From Bacillota bacterium (lineage in GTDB: Bacteria > Bacillota > Sulfobacillia > Sulfobacillales > Sulfobacillaceae), in assembly GCA_021797515.1 (NCBI GenBank), contig JAJZZP010000053.1, forward strand, positions 1 to 43,567: 43,567 nt of DNA. Reading direction: 5' to 3'. Positions 33,986-42,291 of this stretch are shown here, piece by piece. The notes under the pieces are model-generated. The model was not told the DNA's origin, searched no databases, and saw only the letters and a program-made list of their open reading frames with translations. Position numbers and translations under genes: made by a program. Position 1 is the first letter of the stretch. Each line of letters opens with the position of its first letter.

Positions 33986-35223
33986 CCGAATTCCACTACC
34001 TTGTCGCCATAAATATGGGTGCGCGGATCAATAATGGCACCTTCGAGCCTGACTCCGGATTCAACCGTTACCTCATCGCCCAGTCCACTGTATTGGACGA
34101 TTACGGTAGGGCGGTCGCCGCTGGAAAGCACTTTGACCATTACCCCGAGCAAGGCTTGCTCGATATGTGCGTAGGATTCAATATAGCAGCCTTCATCGAT
34201 ATGGGACTCGGAAATTTCGGCATAGGGCTCAACCGTAACGTCGTCGGCCAGAGTTGAGTTTCGTACTTTGGCATAGGGACCGATTTGCACATTGACACCC
34301 AGGTAGCTTTGCTCCACAGTGGCCGTCGGATGGATCCTGGGTTTGGCACGGTTCACAAACGGTTCACCCACGGGTCGACGGGGCCAATCAAACGCCATTT
34401 TACCCGTTAAAACCCGTTGCATCGTTTCTAAAAAATCCGGGATGTTCCCCAAATCACCCACGTCATTGGCGGGATAGGCGTGTACCTTAAATTGTTCCTT
34501 AACCATCCATGGAAGCAAGTCTTTGCCGAAATCGAGTCGTTCACGCCGCATTACTTGTAGGGCCGGACTCTCGTTAAGTTCTTTAACCACTTCTGGCCGC
34601 AATAAGTACACGCCAGCATTCATCCAAAAAGGTAACGGTTGGGTATCTTCCCACGAAGAGGCGTTGGCCAACGTCATTAGCTGCTCAACAGACGGTTTTT
34701 CCTTAAATGCACGTATGCGACAAGAGTCATCAGTCAATATCACACCATATCTTCCTAAAATATGGGATGCGGCCGTCTCGGCAGTGACCACTACGGCGTC
34801 GGCGCGGGTGTCTTCAAACATTTGGTACATGTTTTTTAAATCCAGGTCGAACAGACTATCCACAGGGAAAACCAAAATTGGCTGTTCCAAGGCAAAATAC
34901 GACGCATTGCGTAATGTGGCATCACCGCTACCAGTATCTAGCGCATCTAAGATAGGGGGGGAGTAATAGACAGCGATGTCATGGTATTGATATCCTACAT
35001 TGCTTTTGACTTGATAACGGTTTTCCATGCCTTTGGCCACGATTAGTACATTTTGCACGCCTTGTTCGCCAAGCCAATTAAGTTGCCAATGGATAATGCG
35101 CCGACCCATGAATCGAATGACAGCTTTAGAACGAAGATAGTTTGTGCCTTTGAGCGTCAGGGGACGTACACGTTCTCCACGTCCCGCGGCTAGTCCCATA
35201 GCAACAATGGGCAATCGATCCAT
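33982..35223 (-). CDS. sugar-phosphate nucleotidyltransferase with left-handed beta-helix tail
   Basis: A 413-residue enzyme. Residues about 1-265 form a nucleotidyltransferase domain with the signature GLAAGRGERVRPLT, followed by the acid FPVDSLFDLD metal region and FWMNAGVYLL. Residues about 285-413 contain hexapeptide-type repeats (IHPTATVEQS, VNVQIGPYAKVRNS, VEPYAEISES) forming a beta-helix. It should activate a sugar-1-phosphate with an NTP (GlmU-, RmlA- or GDP-mannose-pyrophosphorylase-like). The usual PKxL is replaced by RSKAV. The ATG follows GGAGGAAT. The sugar is unknown. Confidence 0.85.
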   Translation of the reverse strand: MDRLPIVAMGLAAGRGERVRPLTLKGTNYLRSKAVIRFMGRRIIHWQLNWLGEQGVQNVLIVAKGMENRYQVKSNVGYQYHDIAVYYSPPILDALDTGSGDATLRNASYFALEQPILVFPVDSLFDLDLKNMYQMFEDTRADAVVVTAETAASHILGRYGVILTDDSCRIRAFKEKPSVEQLMTLANASSWEDTQPLPFWMNAGVYLLRPEVVKELNESPALQVMRRERLDFGKDLLPWMVKEQFKVHAYPANDVGDLGNIPDFLETMQRVLTGKMAFDWPRRPVGEPFVNRAKPRIHPTATVEQSYLGVNVQIGPYAKVRNSTLADDVTVEPYAEISESHIDEGCYIESYAHIEQALLGVMVKVLSSGDRPTVIVQYSGLGDEVTVESGVRLEGAIIDPRTHIYGDKVVEFG

Positions 35224-35377
35224 AAGGATTCCTCCGTGGTTGTGACGTGCTCACCAAGAAACTTTGGCCATCCACCATTTATTTTATCAGACGGCAGCCA
35301 TTCCATGCCATTAATGGGAAGGTCGTACAATTATCTGTCAAAAAAATTTTTTTCTCCGCATAGAATCTGACATCGTA

Positions 35378-35386
35378 TGGTATAAT
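35378..35386 (+). promoter_or_regulatory. extended -10 promoter
   Basis: TATAAT at 35381-35386 is preceded by TG one base upstream, making an extended -10 (TGnTATAAT). No good -35 is seen. It sits about 58 bases before the GTG start of the zinc-ribbon gene. Confidence 0.6.
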
Positions 35387-35443
35387 TCTAGTCAGGTAAT
35401 GGGAAAGTATCATCCTAAACTTACAACTTTGGAGGTGTTGAGG

Positions 35444-35623
35444 GTGGTTAGTTGTCCACAATGTCATCAAGGGTACCTTCAAGAACGTGAAGACACCCAA
35501 GGAAACTTACACATTACTTGTTCCGAATACCCTGCGTGCCGCTTTGAGAGCGTATCATGGGAAGCAATTTACGAGGATGCGGCACGATTTCGCCACCCAG
35601 TGTCTCCTGGACAAATGTCATGA
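35444..35623 (+). CDS. small zinc-ribbon protein (topoisomerase C4 finger type)
   Basis: A 59-residue protein containing CPQCHQGYLQER and CSEYPACRFE. This is the four-cysteine pattern CPxC-x(n)-C-x5-C of the zinc fingers at the C-terminus of bacterial topoisomerase I (GCSNYPxC type). It stands alone with no topoisomerase domain. I choose the GTG at 35444, since GGAGGT lies 7 bases upstream; an ATG at 35399 is in frame but has no ribosome site. It might be a single-strand nucleic-acid-binding accessory protein; the role is unknown. Confidence 0.65.
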   Translation: MVSCPQCHQGYLQEREDTQGNLHITCSEYPACRFESVSWEAIYEDAARFRHPVSPGQMS

Positions 35624-36995
35624 TCATAGCTGTGCCCCCGGCGGCAGGGCGGCACAGTGGACTATATCAACTTGATGGTATCGAGTTTTGATGCAAACAA
35701 AAGCCAGGTTTAACGATGAGGCGCTTTGTCAACCGATACCGCTTTCTATACCCTGGGCGATGACGAACAACCAATGATGGCCATATTTTGAAATTGGTGT
35801 AGCCATAGCGGTTTCAATTGCCGCTGTCACCCGGGATTTTCGGTGCGGAAGACCACGTAATGATATTAATTTTATGACCTCAGGAGTCATCCCGTATTCC
35901 CGATCATCGCGACCGTGTCCCTTTTGGGATAGGCAGTATAAGTCTAGTGCCCATTGGACACCACGTGCAGCCACTGCAACTTTTTTCCACCTGCATCCGC
36001 GACTTGTCAAAGTGACCGCCAGAGGGGCCAACTGTTGTACTTTGATGTTAGGGCTCATAGTCGTTCAGTTAAGGCTGATTGACATCACTACGACTCACTC
36101 GGCTGTTATCACAGATCCGAGAGACTCTACTGACGCAAGCCCCGACTAGATTCAGCACTATAGGCTGGGATTCGCGTTGGACGTACGGCCCACAGTCCCG
36201 GCCTACACCCAACGCGAAGGAAAAGGGTGAGGCCGGATTCCGGTGCGAGGCTGGGTCTTCAAACCGAGAGCAACGATGACAACATACTGAGTCAAATCGA
36301 TGACCCAAAAGTTAGCCAAAACAGCACGGCCGCGGCATGGGCGGGCCCATCGGTTTGACCGATCTATCGGATGTCGCCGTACTCAATCAAGAACCTGGGC
36401 GTCCCGACACAACCTGGCGGATCCCTGGTGCCCCATTTTCGTCGCGCCATCTCGACTCCCCACAGCGGCATTTTTCCTGCGGTCGGATCCGCGGCGGCCT
36501 GCAATAGGTGCGGTACCCAACGCCAAATAATAGCGCCAAACCTCCCTTAATTTTTCGCGGTATTTTTCCGAACAAAAGCCGGGTTCACCGAATATGTACG
36601 CGCGCACAGTGCCGACGGCACCCCAGGACAATGGAACGGGCGGATTTGACCGACGGCCGATGGCCGCCCTGACGCCCCCGCGTCGTGGAAATCCGGAAAG
36701 CCCTCACCGCCGCTGATCACAACAGGGGCGATGGTACCTCTGCCACCAGAAATAATCCCTGAGGTTGCCGTTGGTTGCACCATCTACACACTCCCATAGA
36801 ATTGCCGCCCCAACAACCTTACCGCGGACTACCGCAAGTCGGCAGCCACACGGCCCATTCTCTCCGCCTTGAAAAGTCGAGCCGCGTCGTACAGAGAGAC
36901 AATTACGGCTATGGATGAAATGTTATTTCTAATTTTGTGTATCATCTATGAAATATGGTACCATAAGCATGGAACTTCCCATCAGGAAGGATGTC
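35624..36995. other. gene-poor stretch with probable insertion-sequence debris
   Basis: About 1.37 kb with no confident gene. A hairpin CTGTGCC/GGCACAG near 35630-35660 follows the zinc-ribbon gene. The minus strand at 35729-36058 is open for 109 codons (MSPNIKVQQLAPLAV...) but lacks a ribosome site. On the plus strand a tail ending near 36279 (NAKEKGEAGF, CEAGSSNRE) may be the end of a dead TnpB. Minus-strand frames at 36383-36783 look like a frameshifted, unidentified gene. Confidence 0.4.
36954..36965. promoter_or_regulatory. 12-base palindrome upstream of the RpiR regulator
   Basis: TATGGTACCATA is perfectly self-complementary and lies about 30 bases before the regulator start. It is a candidate autoregulatory operator. 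Confidence 0.4.
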
Positions 36996-37859
36996 ATGAT
37001 GCCGATTACGGGTGCTATAGAACGCATACGACAAAACCTCGATAGACTCAAACCGTCCGAAAAAAGAGTCGCGTTATGGATACTGGGCAATCCATCGCAT
37101 TGCACCAATTTAAACGTACGCGAACTAGCGGACTTGAGTCATACTTCGCAATCTGCTGTTATTAGATTTTGCCACCGCTTGCAATTCAAGAGTTTTCCTG
37201 ATCTCAAACTGAGCATTGTCGCCGATTTAAGTCAAACTCACCAAAGTTTTTCGGAAATCAACCCGGATAGTTCTTTTCACATCATTCGCTCGGCGTTAGA
37301 AGAAAGTCTCGTCGTGTCCATAACCAATACCTTACGTGGAGTTCGAGAGGACACCTTAGAACGCGTGTGCCAATATATCGCGGCGAGCAGACGTATCGTT
37401 GCATTTGGGTCTGGTGCTAGCGCCGTGGTCGCGATGGATATCCAACAAAAGTTGCAACGATTAGGCTACAACGTATGGGCGACGCCAGACTTTCACACGG
37501 CAGCCATCTTGTTGGCCAACTTTGACCCATCCGATTTATTAATCGCAGTAAGTTATTCAGGGGGAACCAAGGACGTCTTAGAAGTCGCGCAATGGGTTCG
37601 CCGTCATGACGGGGTAATCATTTCGATCACAGGATACGGGCTCTCGCCACTCAGTGAACTTTCGACACTGACGCTGCCGATTTCGGCTAGTGAAGTTCCC
37701 TTGCGCGTCGGGGCCACAGCCTCATTATTGGCGTCCCTGGCGATTGTTAATAGCGTCCTCTTGTTTCTGGTTAACAAATACCCGGAACGCTCCGTGGCAA
37801 CTTTAGCCAATACCAAAGAAGCTGTCGCATCCCATGCTAAAACCAGTCCGACGCGGTAG
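36996..37859 (+). CDS. RpiR family transcriptional regulator (MurR-like)
   Basis: A 287-residue regulator with an N-terminal RpiR helix-turn-helix (about 1-80; LKPSEKRVALWILG, VRELADLSHTSQSAVIRFCHRL) and a C-terminal SIS sugar-phosphate-binding domain (about 110-255; FGSGASAVVAMDIQQKL, AVSYSGGTKDVLEVA). ATGs at 36996 and 36999 follow AGGAAGGATG; an upstream in-frame start at 36948 lacks a site. It heads a cluster with MurQ, so it is probably the MurNAc-6-phosphate-responsive regulator of the group. The palindrome at 36954-36965 may be its operator. Confidence 0.88.
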   Translation: MMPITGAIERIRQNLDRLKPSEKRVALWILGNPSHCTNLNVRELADLSHTSQSAVIRFCHRLQFKSFPDLKLSIVADLSQTHQSFSEINPDSSFHIIRSALEESLVVSITNTLRGVREDTLERVCQYIAASRRIVAFGSGASAVVAMDIQQKLQRLGYNVWATPDFHTAAILLANFDPSDLLIAVSYSGGTKDVLEVAQWVRRHDGVIISITGYGLSPLSELSTLTLPISASEVPLRVGATASLLASLAIVNSVLLFLVNKYPERSVATLANTKEAVASHAKTSPTR

Positions 37860-37870
37860 CCGTGTCGATA

Positions 37871-37896
37871 CCGCAAGAGATGTTTCGCTCTTGCGG
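37871..37896 (+). promoter_or_regulatory. intercistronic hairpin between regulator and binding-protein genes
   Basis: A perfect 9-base stem, CCGCAAGAG/CTCTTGCGG, with an 8-base loop. No U-tract follows, so it is more likely an mRNA processing or stability element than a terminator. Confidence 0.5.
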
Positions 37897-37923
37897 TACT
37901 ATAAAGAAAGGGGAAGATGTTCC

Positions 37924-39513
37924 ATGACAAATAAACGATGGTTAGTTGCCGCAGCGGCCCTCTTGTTGCCGCTGTCGCTTACGGCGTGCGGTTCTACGAG
38001 TAGTGCCACACCAGGGTCCACAGCATTAGCTGCCACAAGTCGGCCTAATATTGGTGGCACGTTGACTATTGGGATAAAAGGCGATGCGCTCACCATGGAT
38101 CCGATGTTAACCACGGATGAGTACTCCAAGTCGGTGGAATCCCTACTGTACAACAGTTTGGTGAAATTGGGACCCCAGCAACAGGTAGAACCCGATTTGG
38201 CAACGACGTGGAGTGTAGCGCCCAATGGATTAGTGTACACATTCCATTTACGGCCAAAAGTGTCTTTTCAACAGGGCAGTCCCATGACCGCATCCGATGT
38301 GGTGTATAGCTTTCATCGCATCATGTCGCCGCAGTTGGCGTCCCCATGGTCTTCGTTCTTCGGGTCCGTAAAAAACGTACAAGCTCTCAACAGTTCCACA
38401 GTGCAGGTCACATTGAGCCAACCCGATGCCGCATTTTTACCGGTTGTTGCGAGCTTTCTTGTGATCATGAATCCCACTTTCGTGGCGCAACACAACGGGG
38501 ATTTGCAAAGGGTCGAAGATGGCACCGGCCCTTACATGCTTCAGAAATGGATCCCTAATGAATCCATTACCCTCGTAAGAAACCCGCACTATTTTGTTCC
38601 TGGAGAGCCGCGTTTCCAGAAGATTGTGTTTCAAATTATCCCATCGACAACAGCTCGCATTGCGGCATTGCAAAGTGGGCAAATTCAATTCGCTGAGTTC
38701 TCCGATCCGAAGCATTTTGCCCAATTGGAAGCGATGGCATCTAGTCACACCATCGTAGCAAAACGGTATCTCAGCTCAGATTATAATATGTTTGGATTTA
38801 ATACCCAGTGGGGGCCATTCCGACACCAAAAAGTGCGTTTAGCTTTCAGTTACGCCATTAATCGCTCGGCAATATTGGCGAGCGCCGGTTTTAACCAAGG
38901 CCAAGTCACCGGCATTTTAACACCTGCATTGAGCCGATGGGCCATCCCAACGAGCGACTATCCATCTTATACACAAAATATCGCCAAGGCCAAGCTCTTG
39001 CTCAAAGAAGCCGGATATCCCCATGGTTTCAGCTTCAATATCATGTCTCCACCGACGTTACCAATGGATGAGGCGTCTGCCGTGGTTATCGCCAATCAAC
39101 TACAAGCGATTGGGGTGACCGCTCACGTGGTGCCCACGGAATGGGGCACTTATGTCAATAATTGGGTAAAAAGAAATTTTGAGAGCTTTACGGGACTGAA
39201 CTCTGACTGGACCGACCCCGATTTGGCGATGTATGCAGCGCTACATACCGGCGGATCGACCAATGCCTTTCAGTTCAGCAATCAGCAGGTTGATCAGTTG
39301 TTGCAAGAGGGACAAGCAACGCAAAACTTTGCCCAACGCTTTCAAATTTACAGTCAGCTCCAAAAATTGGTCGTCGAGCAATCGCCTATGCTCTTTACTT
39401 TTGCAGGCTACGACCTCTTTGGGATGAGTCCCACCGTTAAAGGCTATGTACATGTCGCCGGGGACCCGTTTCGAACATTAGACGCGGCATGGTATGCCAA
39501 GTCGCATTCGTAG
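37924..39513 (+). CDS. ABC transporter solute-binding lipoprotein (family 5, peptide type)
   Basis: A 529-residue exported lipoprotein. The signal peptide has a KR-containing N-region, an alanine/leucine core and the lipobox LTAC, cleaved before Cys at about residue 20. The mature part is a family-5 binding protein: GGTLTIGIKGDA, LVYTFHLRPKVSFQQG, MTASDVVYSFHRI, GTGPYMLQKW and the C-terminal PMLFTF region. It follows the RpiR gene and a hairpin and precedes two permease genes. With MurQ in the cluster, a muropeptide or MurNAc-containing ligand is likely. GAAAGGGGAAG is the ribosome site. Confidence 0.92.
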   Translation: MTNKRWLVAAAALLLPLSLTACGSTSSATPGSTALAATSRPNIGGTLTIGIKGDALTMDPMLTTDEYSKSVESLLYNSLVKLGPQQQVEPDLATTWSVAPNGLVYTFHLRPKVSFQQGSPMTASDVVYSFHRIMSPQLASPWSSFFGSVKNVQALNSSTVQVTLSQPDAAFLPVVASFLVIMNPTFVAQHNGDLQRVEDGTGPYMLQKWIPNESITLVRNPHYFVPGEPRFQKIVFQIIPSTTARIAALQSGQIQFAEFSDPKHFAQLEAMASSHTIVAKRYLSSDYNMFGFNTQWGPFRHQKVRLAFSYAINRSAILASAGFNQGQVTGILTPALSRWAIPTSDYPSYTQNIAKAKLLLKEAGYPHGFSFNIMSPPTLPMDEASAVVIANQLQAIGVTAHVVPTEWGTYVNNWVKRNFESFTGLNSDWTDPDLAMYAALHTGGSTNAFQFSNQQVDQLLQEGQATQNFAQRFQIYSQLQKLVVEQSPMLFTFAGYDLFGMSPTVKGYVHVAGDPFRTLDAAWYAKSHS

Positions 39514-39531
39514 GTGTCAAAAATTTAGCCG

Positions 39532-39558
39532 GAGGATAGGACCGCTATTCCTATCCTC
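39532..39558 (+). promoter_or_regulatory. hairpin after the binding-protein gene
   Basis: GAGGATAGG (39532-39540) pairs with CCTATCCTC (39550-39558) across a 9-base loop. There is no U-tract. Such stems between a binding-protein gene and its permeases often protect the upstream message, giving excess binding protein. Confidence 0.65.
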
Positions 39559-39578
39559 GGAGGGGAGGTTAAAGTGCT

Positions 39579-40529
39579 ATGGGTCAGTATGCCATCCGTC
39601 GGGTGCTCATTGCCATACCCACCATGTTAGGCGTCACCATTGTGGCGTTTTTAATGATTCATCTCATTCCCGGAAATATTGTGCAAGTGATGTTAGGGAC
39701 CCGTACCAATGTGACGCCCCAACAAATACAACAACTCTATCGTCTTTACGGGATAGACCAGCCCCTATACCTGCAGTATTGGCACTGGTTGTCCCAATTG
39801 CTGCGCGGCAATCTCGGATTTTCTCTCCGTACTGGGTTACCCATCGCAACGCTGATTAGCCAATCTTTTGGCGTGACGGCCGAGCTCGCTTTAGGGGCAC
39901 TAGTGGTAGCCGTCGTGGTAGCTGTGCCATTGGGGATGGTCGCGGCGTTATACCAAAATAGCCCATGGGATTATCTAGCAAGGGGAGTGGCCTTGCTCGG
40001 ATTGATTATCCCGAATTTTTGGCTCGGCACGATGCTTGTTATGGTCACGTCCATATATTTTCCCGTATTATCCGTCTTTAACTATGTTCCCTTTTTAACC
40101 AATCCTATGGTGAATGTGAAAGATATGATCGTTCCGATCATCACTCTGGCGCTATCACTGATGGCCATTATTACACGGATGACGCGAAGTGCCGTCTTAG
40201 AGACCATCCAATTGGACCACGTGCGAACAGCACGGGCTAAAGGACTAAAGCAGTTCGCTGTCAACATGCGCCATGTCCTGAGAAATAGTCTCATCCCTAT
40301 CACTACGATTGTCGGGCTACAATTTGGCTATCTACTGGGGGGAGCCATAGTGGTCGAAAATGTGTTTTCATTGCCGGGAATGGGGCGTTTAATCGTTGAT
40401 GCCATTAATCAACGCGACTACCCGGTAGTGCAGTCATCCATTTTATTCGTGTCAGCGATATTTGTGTTAGTCAATTTGGTGGTGGATATCTCTTATGGCT
40501 TTATTAACCCGCAAATACGTTACCAATGA
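39579..40529 (+). CDS. ABC transporter permease (DppB type)
   Basis: A 316-residue inner-membrane permease with about six hydrophobic segments. The N-terminal RRVLIAIPTMLGVTIVAF and the periplasmic FGxSxRTG-like segment are typical of DppB/OppB. The cytoplasmic EAA loop that contacts the ATPase reads VRTARAKGL...RHVLRNSL. GGAGGGGAGG precedes the ATG. Its last 35 bases overlap the next permease gene. Confidence 0.92.
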   Translation: MGQYAIRRVLIAIPTMLGVTIVAFLMIHLIPGNIVQVMLGTRTNVTPQQIQQLYRLYGIDQPLYLQYWHWLSQLLRGNLGFSLRTGLPIATLISQSFGVTAELALGALVVAVVVAVPLGMVAALYQNSPWDYLARGVALLGLIIPNFWLGTMLVMVTSIYFPVLSVFNYVPFLTNPMVNVKDMIVPIITLALSLMAIITRMTRSAVLETIQLDHVRTARAKGLKQFAVNMRHVLRNSLIPITTIVGLQFGYLLGGAIVVENVFSLPGMGRLIVDAINQRDYPVVQSSILFVSAIFVLVNLVVDISYGFINPQIRYQ

Positions 40530-41358
40530 GGCGCCTTCGTCTAATCCAAAATCACGGCATCGCTTTGATGCTGGCTTATGGATTGGCGGAGGGATCGTGG
40601 GATTCATTCTTATCTTGGGACTCGTCGCACCTCTTGTCCTTCGTCATCCCGATGCCATGAGTGCGTTCTATTTAGCATCACCGGGCCAACACGGCTTTTT
40701 GCTAGGCACGGACCAATATGGACGTTCTGAATTGACCCGGATTGTGTGGGGCATTAGAACGTCTCTGGAAATTAGCTTTGTCTCGATTGGCATTGCCGGG
40801 TTCTTCGGGACCGTGATGGGGCTATTTGCAGCGGCCAACCGTACATTTGACATGGGCATAATGCGCGTGATGGATGTGCTGCTCGCCTTTCCTGCCATCT
40901 TGTTGGCCATTGGCATTATGGCCATGGTGGGCCCGGGGGTAATCAGTGTCATTGAAGCTATTTCTGTGGTATATATCCCGATTTTCGCCCGTGTCAGCCG
41001 AGCACCTGCCATCGAACAAATGACCAAAGAATATGTCGAAGCTGAACGGTCGTTAGGCGCGTCGACGGTCCGTATTCTATTTCGCCACGTACTCGTGAAT
41101 ATTTGGCCGATCATTATCATTCAGTTATCACTCGCCATCTCAGATGCTATCTTGATTGAGGCGGCATTAAGTTATCTAGGCCTGGGGGTGGTGCCACCAG
41201 CGGCATCCTTGGGGGAATTGTTGCGGAGTGGTCAATCACTCATGTTCACGGCTCCTTGGCTCGCTATCTTCCCCGGAGTCGCTATTGCATTAGCAGTGTT
41301 AGGGTTCAACGTGTTAGGGGATGCCGCCAGAGATCACAGCGCTGTGCGAGGTAAATAG
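40495..41358 (+). CDS. ABC transporter permease (DppC type)
   Basis: A 287-residue permease partner of the DppB-type protein. It has the N-terminal single helix, the conserved LLGTDQYGRSELTRIVWG segment after the first periplasmic region, and the EAA loop YVEAERSLGASTVRILFRHVL. The start at 40495 overlaps the previous gene by 35 bases and has only GGTGGA as a ribosome site, so it depends on coupling. No ATPase gene (DppD/DppF) follows; the next gene is murQ. Confidence 0.92.
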   Translation: MALLTRKYVTNEAPSSNPKSRHRFDAGLWIGGGIVGFILILGLVAPLVLRHPDAMSAFYLASPGQHGFLLGTDQYGRSELTRIVWGIRTSLEISFVSIGIAGFFGTVMGLFAAANRTFDMGIMRVMDVLLAFPAILLAIGIMAMVGPGVISVIEAISVVYIPIFARVSRAPAIEQMTKEYVEAERSLGASTVRILFRHVLVNIWPIIIIQLSLAISDAILIEAALSYLGLGVVPPAASLGELLRSGQSLMFTAPWLAIFPGVAIALAVLGFNVLGDAARDHSAVRGK

Positions 41359-41377
41359 ATTCCGGGAGGGCTTTTGT

Positions 41378-42286
41378 ATGTCGAACGTAGCTAACATTCA
41401 TCGGTTAATCACCGAAACCGGCAATACGGGGATTGCAGCGCTCGAAGAGTTATCGACGAGCGATTTACTGCTGTGGATCAATCAACACGATCAACACGTT
41501 GCGTTACGCGTGCTGGATCAAATCCCCATCATTACGAGAGTGGTGGACAAAGTGAGTGCCAATATGGCAGCGGGTGGGCGTTTGATTTATGTAGGCGCAG
41601 GAACCAGTGGGCGTTTGGGTATCCTCGATGCCGCCGAATGCCCACCGACCTTCGGTGTCGATTATGAGACGGTCATTGGCATCATCGCGGGCGGTGAACG
41701 TGCCATTCGCCGTGCCGCGGAAGATGCTGAAGATAATGAACAACAAGGGTATGATGATCTGTTAGCGCTGGATTTGCGACCGAAAGATTCCGTGGTCGGC
41801 ATTTCGGCGAGCGGTCGCACCCCCTATGTCCTAGGAGCCTTGCGTGCAGCGCAATCACACCATGCATTGGCCATCGCGCTGAGCAATAATCCCGGCAGTG
41901 AAATCGGCCGCATGAGCTCGCTGGTGATCGAAGTCGATACTGGTCCAGAGATTTTGGCGGGTTCCACGCGAATGAAGGCTGGCACCGCTCAAAAAATGGT
42001 ACTCAATATGATTAGTACTGCCGTGATGGTGCGACTGGGAAAAACCTACCAAAATCTGATGGTAGACATGATCCCGAGCAATGAGAAGCTCGCGGACCGA
42101 GCCAAACGCATCGTGGCTACGGCCTGTGACTGTTCTTACGAGGAGGCTGCACATCTTTTTGAACAAGCCCACGGCAATGTTAAGGTGGCCATCCTTATGG
42201 GACATGGGGTCCCGGATGCGAATGAAGCCCAGCAGTTACTCCACGACAATAGTGGATCGGTCCACAAGGCCCTGAATAACCTTTAG
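41378..42286 (+). CDS. murQ: N-acetylmuramic acid 6-phosphate etherase
   Basis: A 302-residue SIS-domain lyase that splits the lactyl ether of MurNAc-6-phosphate to GlcNAc-6-phosphate and D-lactate in peptidoglycan recycling. The signature VGAGTSGRLGILDAAECPPTFG (GAGTSGRLG plus the AE acid) is near residues 70-90. GISASGRTPYV and GSTRMKAGTAQKMVLN are also present. The ATG at 41378 follows GGGAGGG; the longer in-frame reading into the permease gene is not credible. Length is normal. The usual partner kinase anmK lies just downstream but is broken. Confidence 0.95.
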   Translation: MSNVANIHRLITETGNTGIAALEELSTSDLLLWINQHDQHVALRVLDQIPIITRVVDKVSANMAAGGRLIYVGAGTSGRLGILDAAECPPTFGVDYETVIGIIAGGERAIRRAAEDAEDNEQQGYDDLLALDLRPKDSVVGISASGRTPYVLGALRAAQSHHALAIALSNNPGSEIGRMSSLVIEVDTGPEILAGSTRMKAGTAQKMVLNMISTAVMVRLGKTYQNLMVDMIPSNEKLADRAKRIVATACDCSYEEAAHLFEQAHGNVKVAILMGHGVPDANEAQQLLHDNSGSVHKALNNL

Positions 42287-42291
42287 GAGAG

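Noticed and set aside
37871-37896. Rho-independent terminator between the RpiR and binding-protein genes
   Set aside because: The stem is strong, but the following bases are TACTATAAAG with no U-tract.
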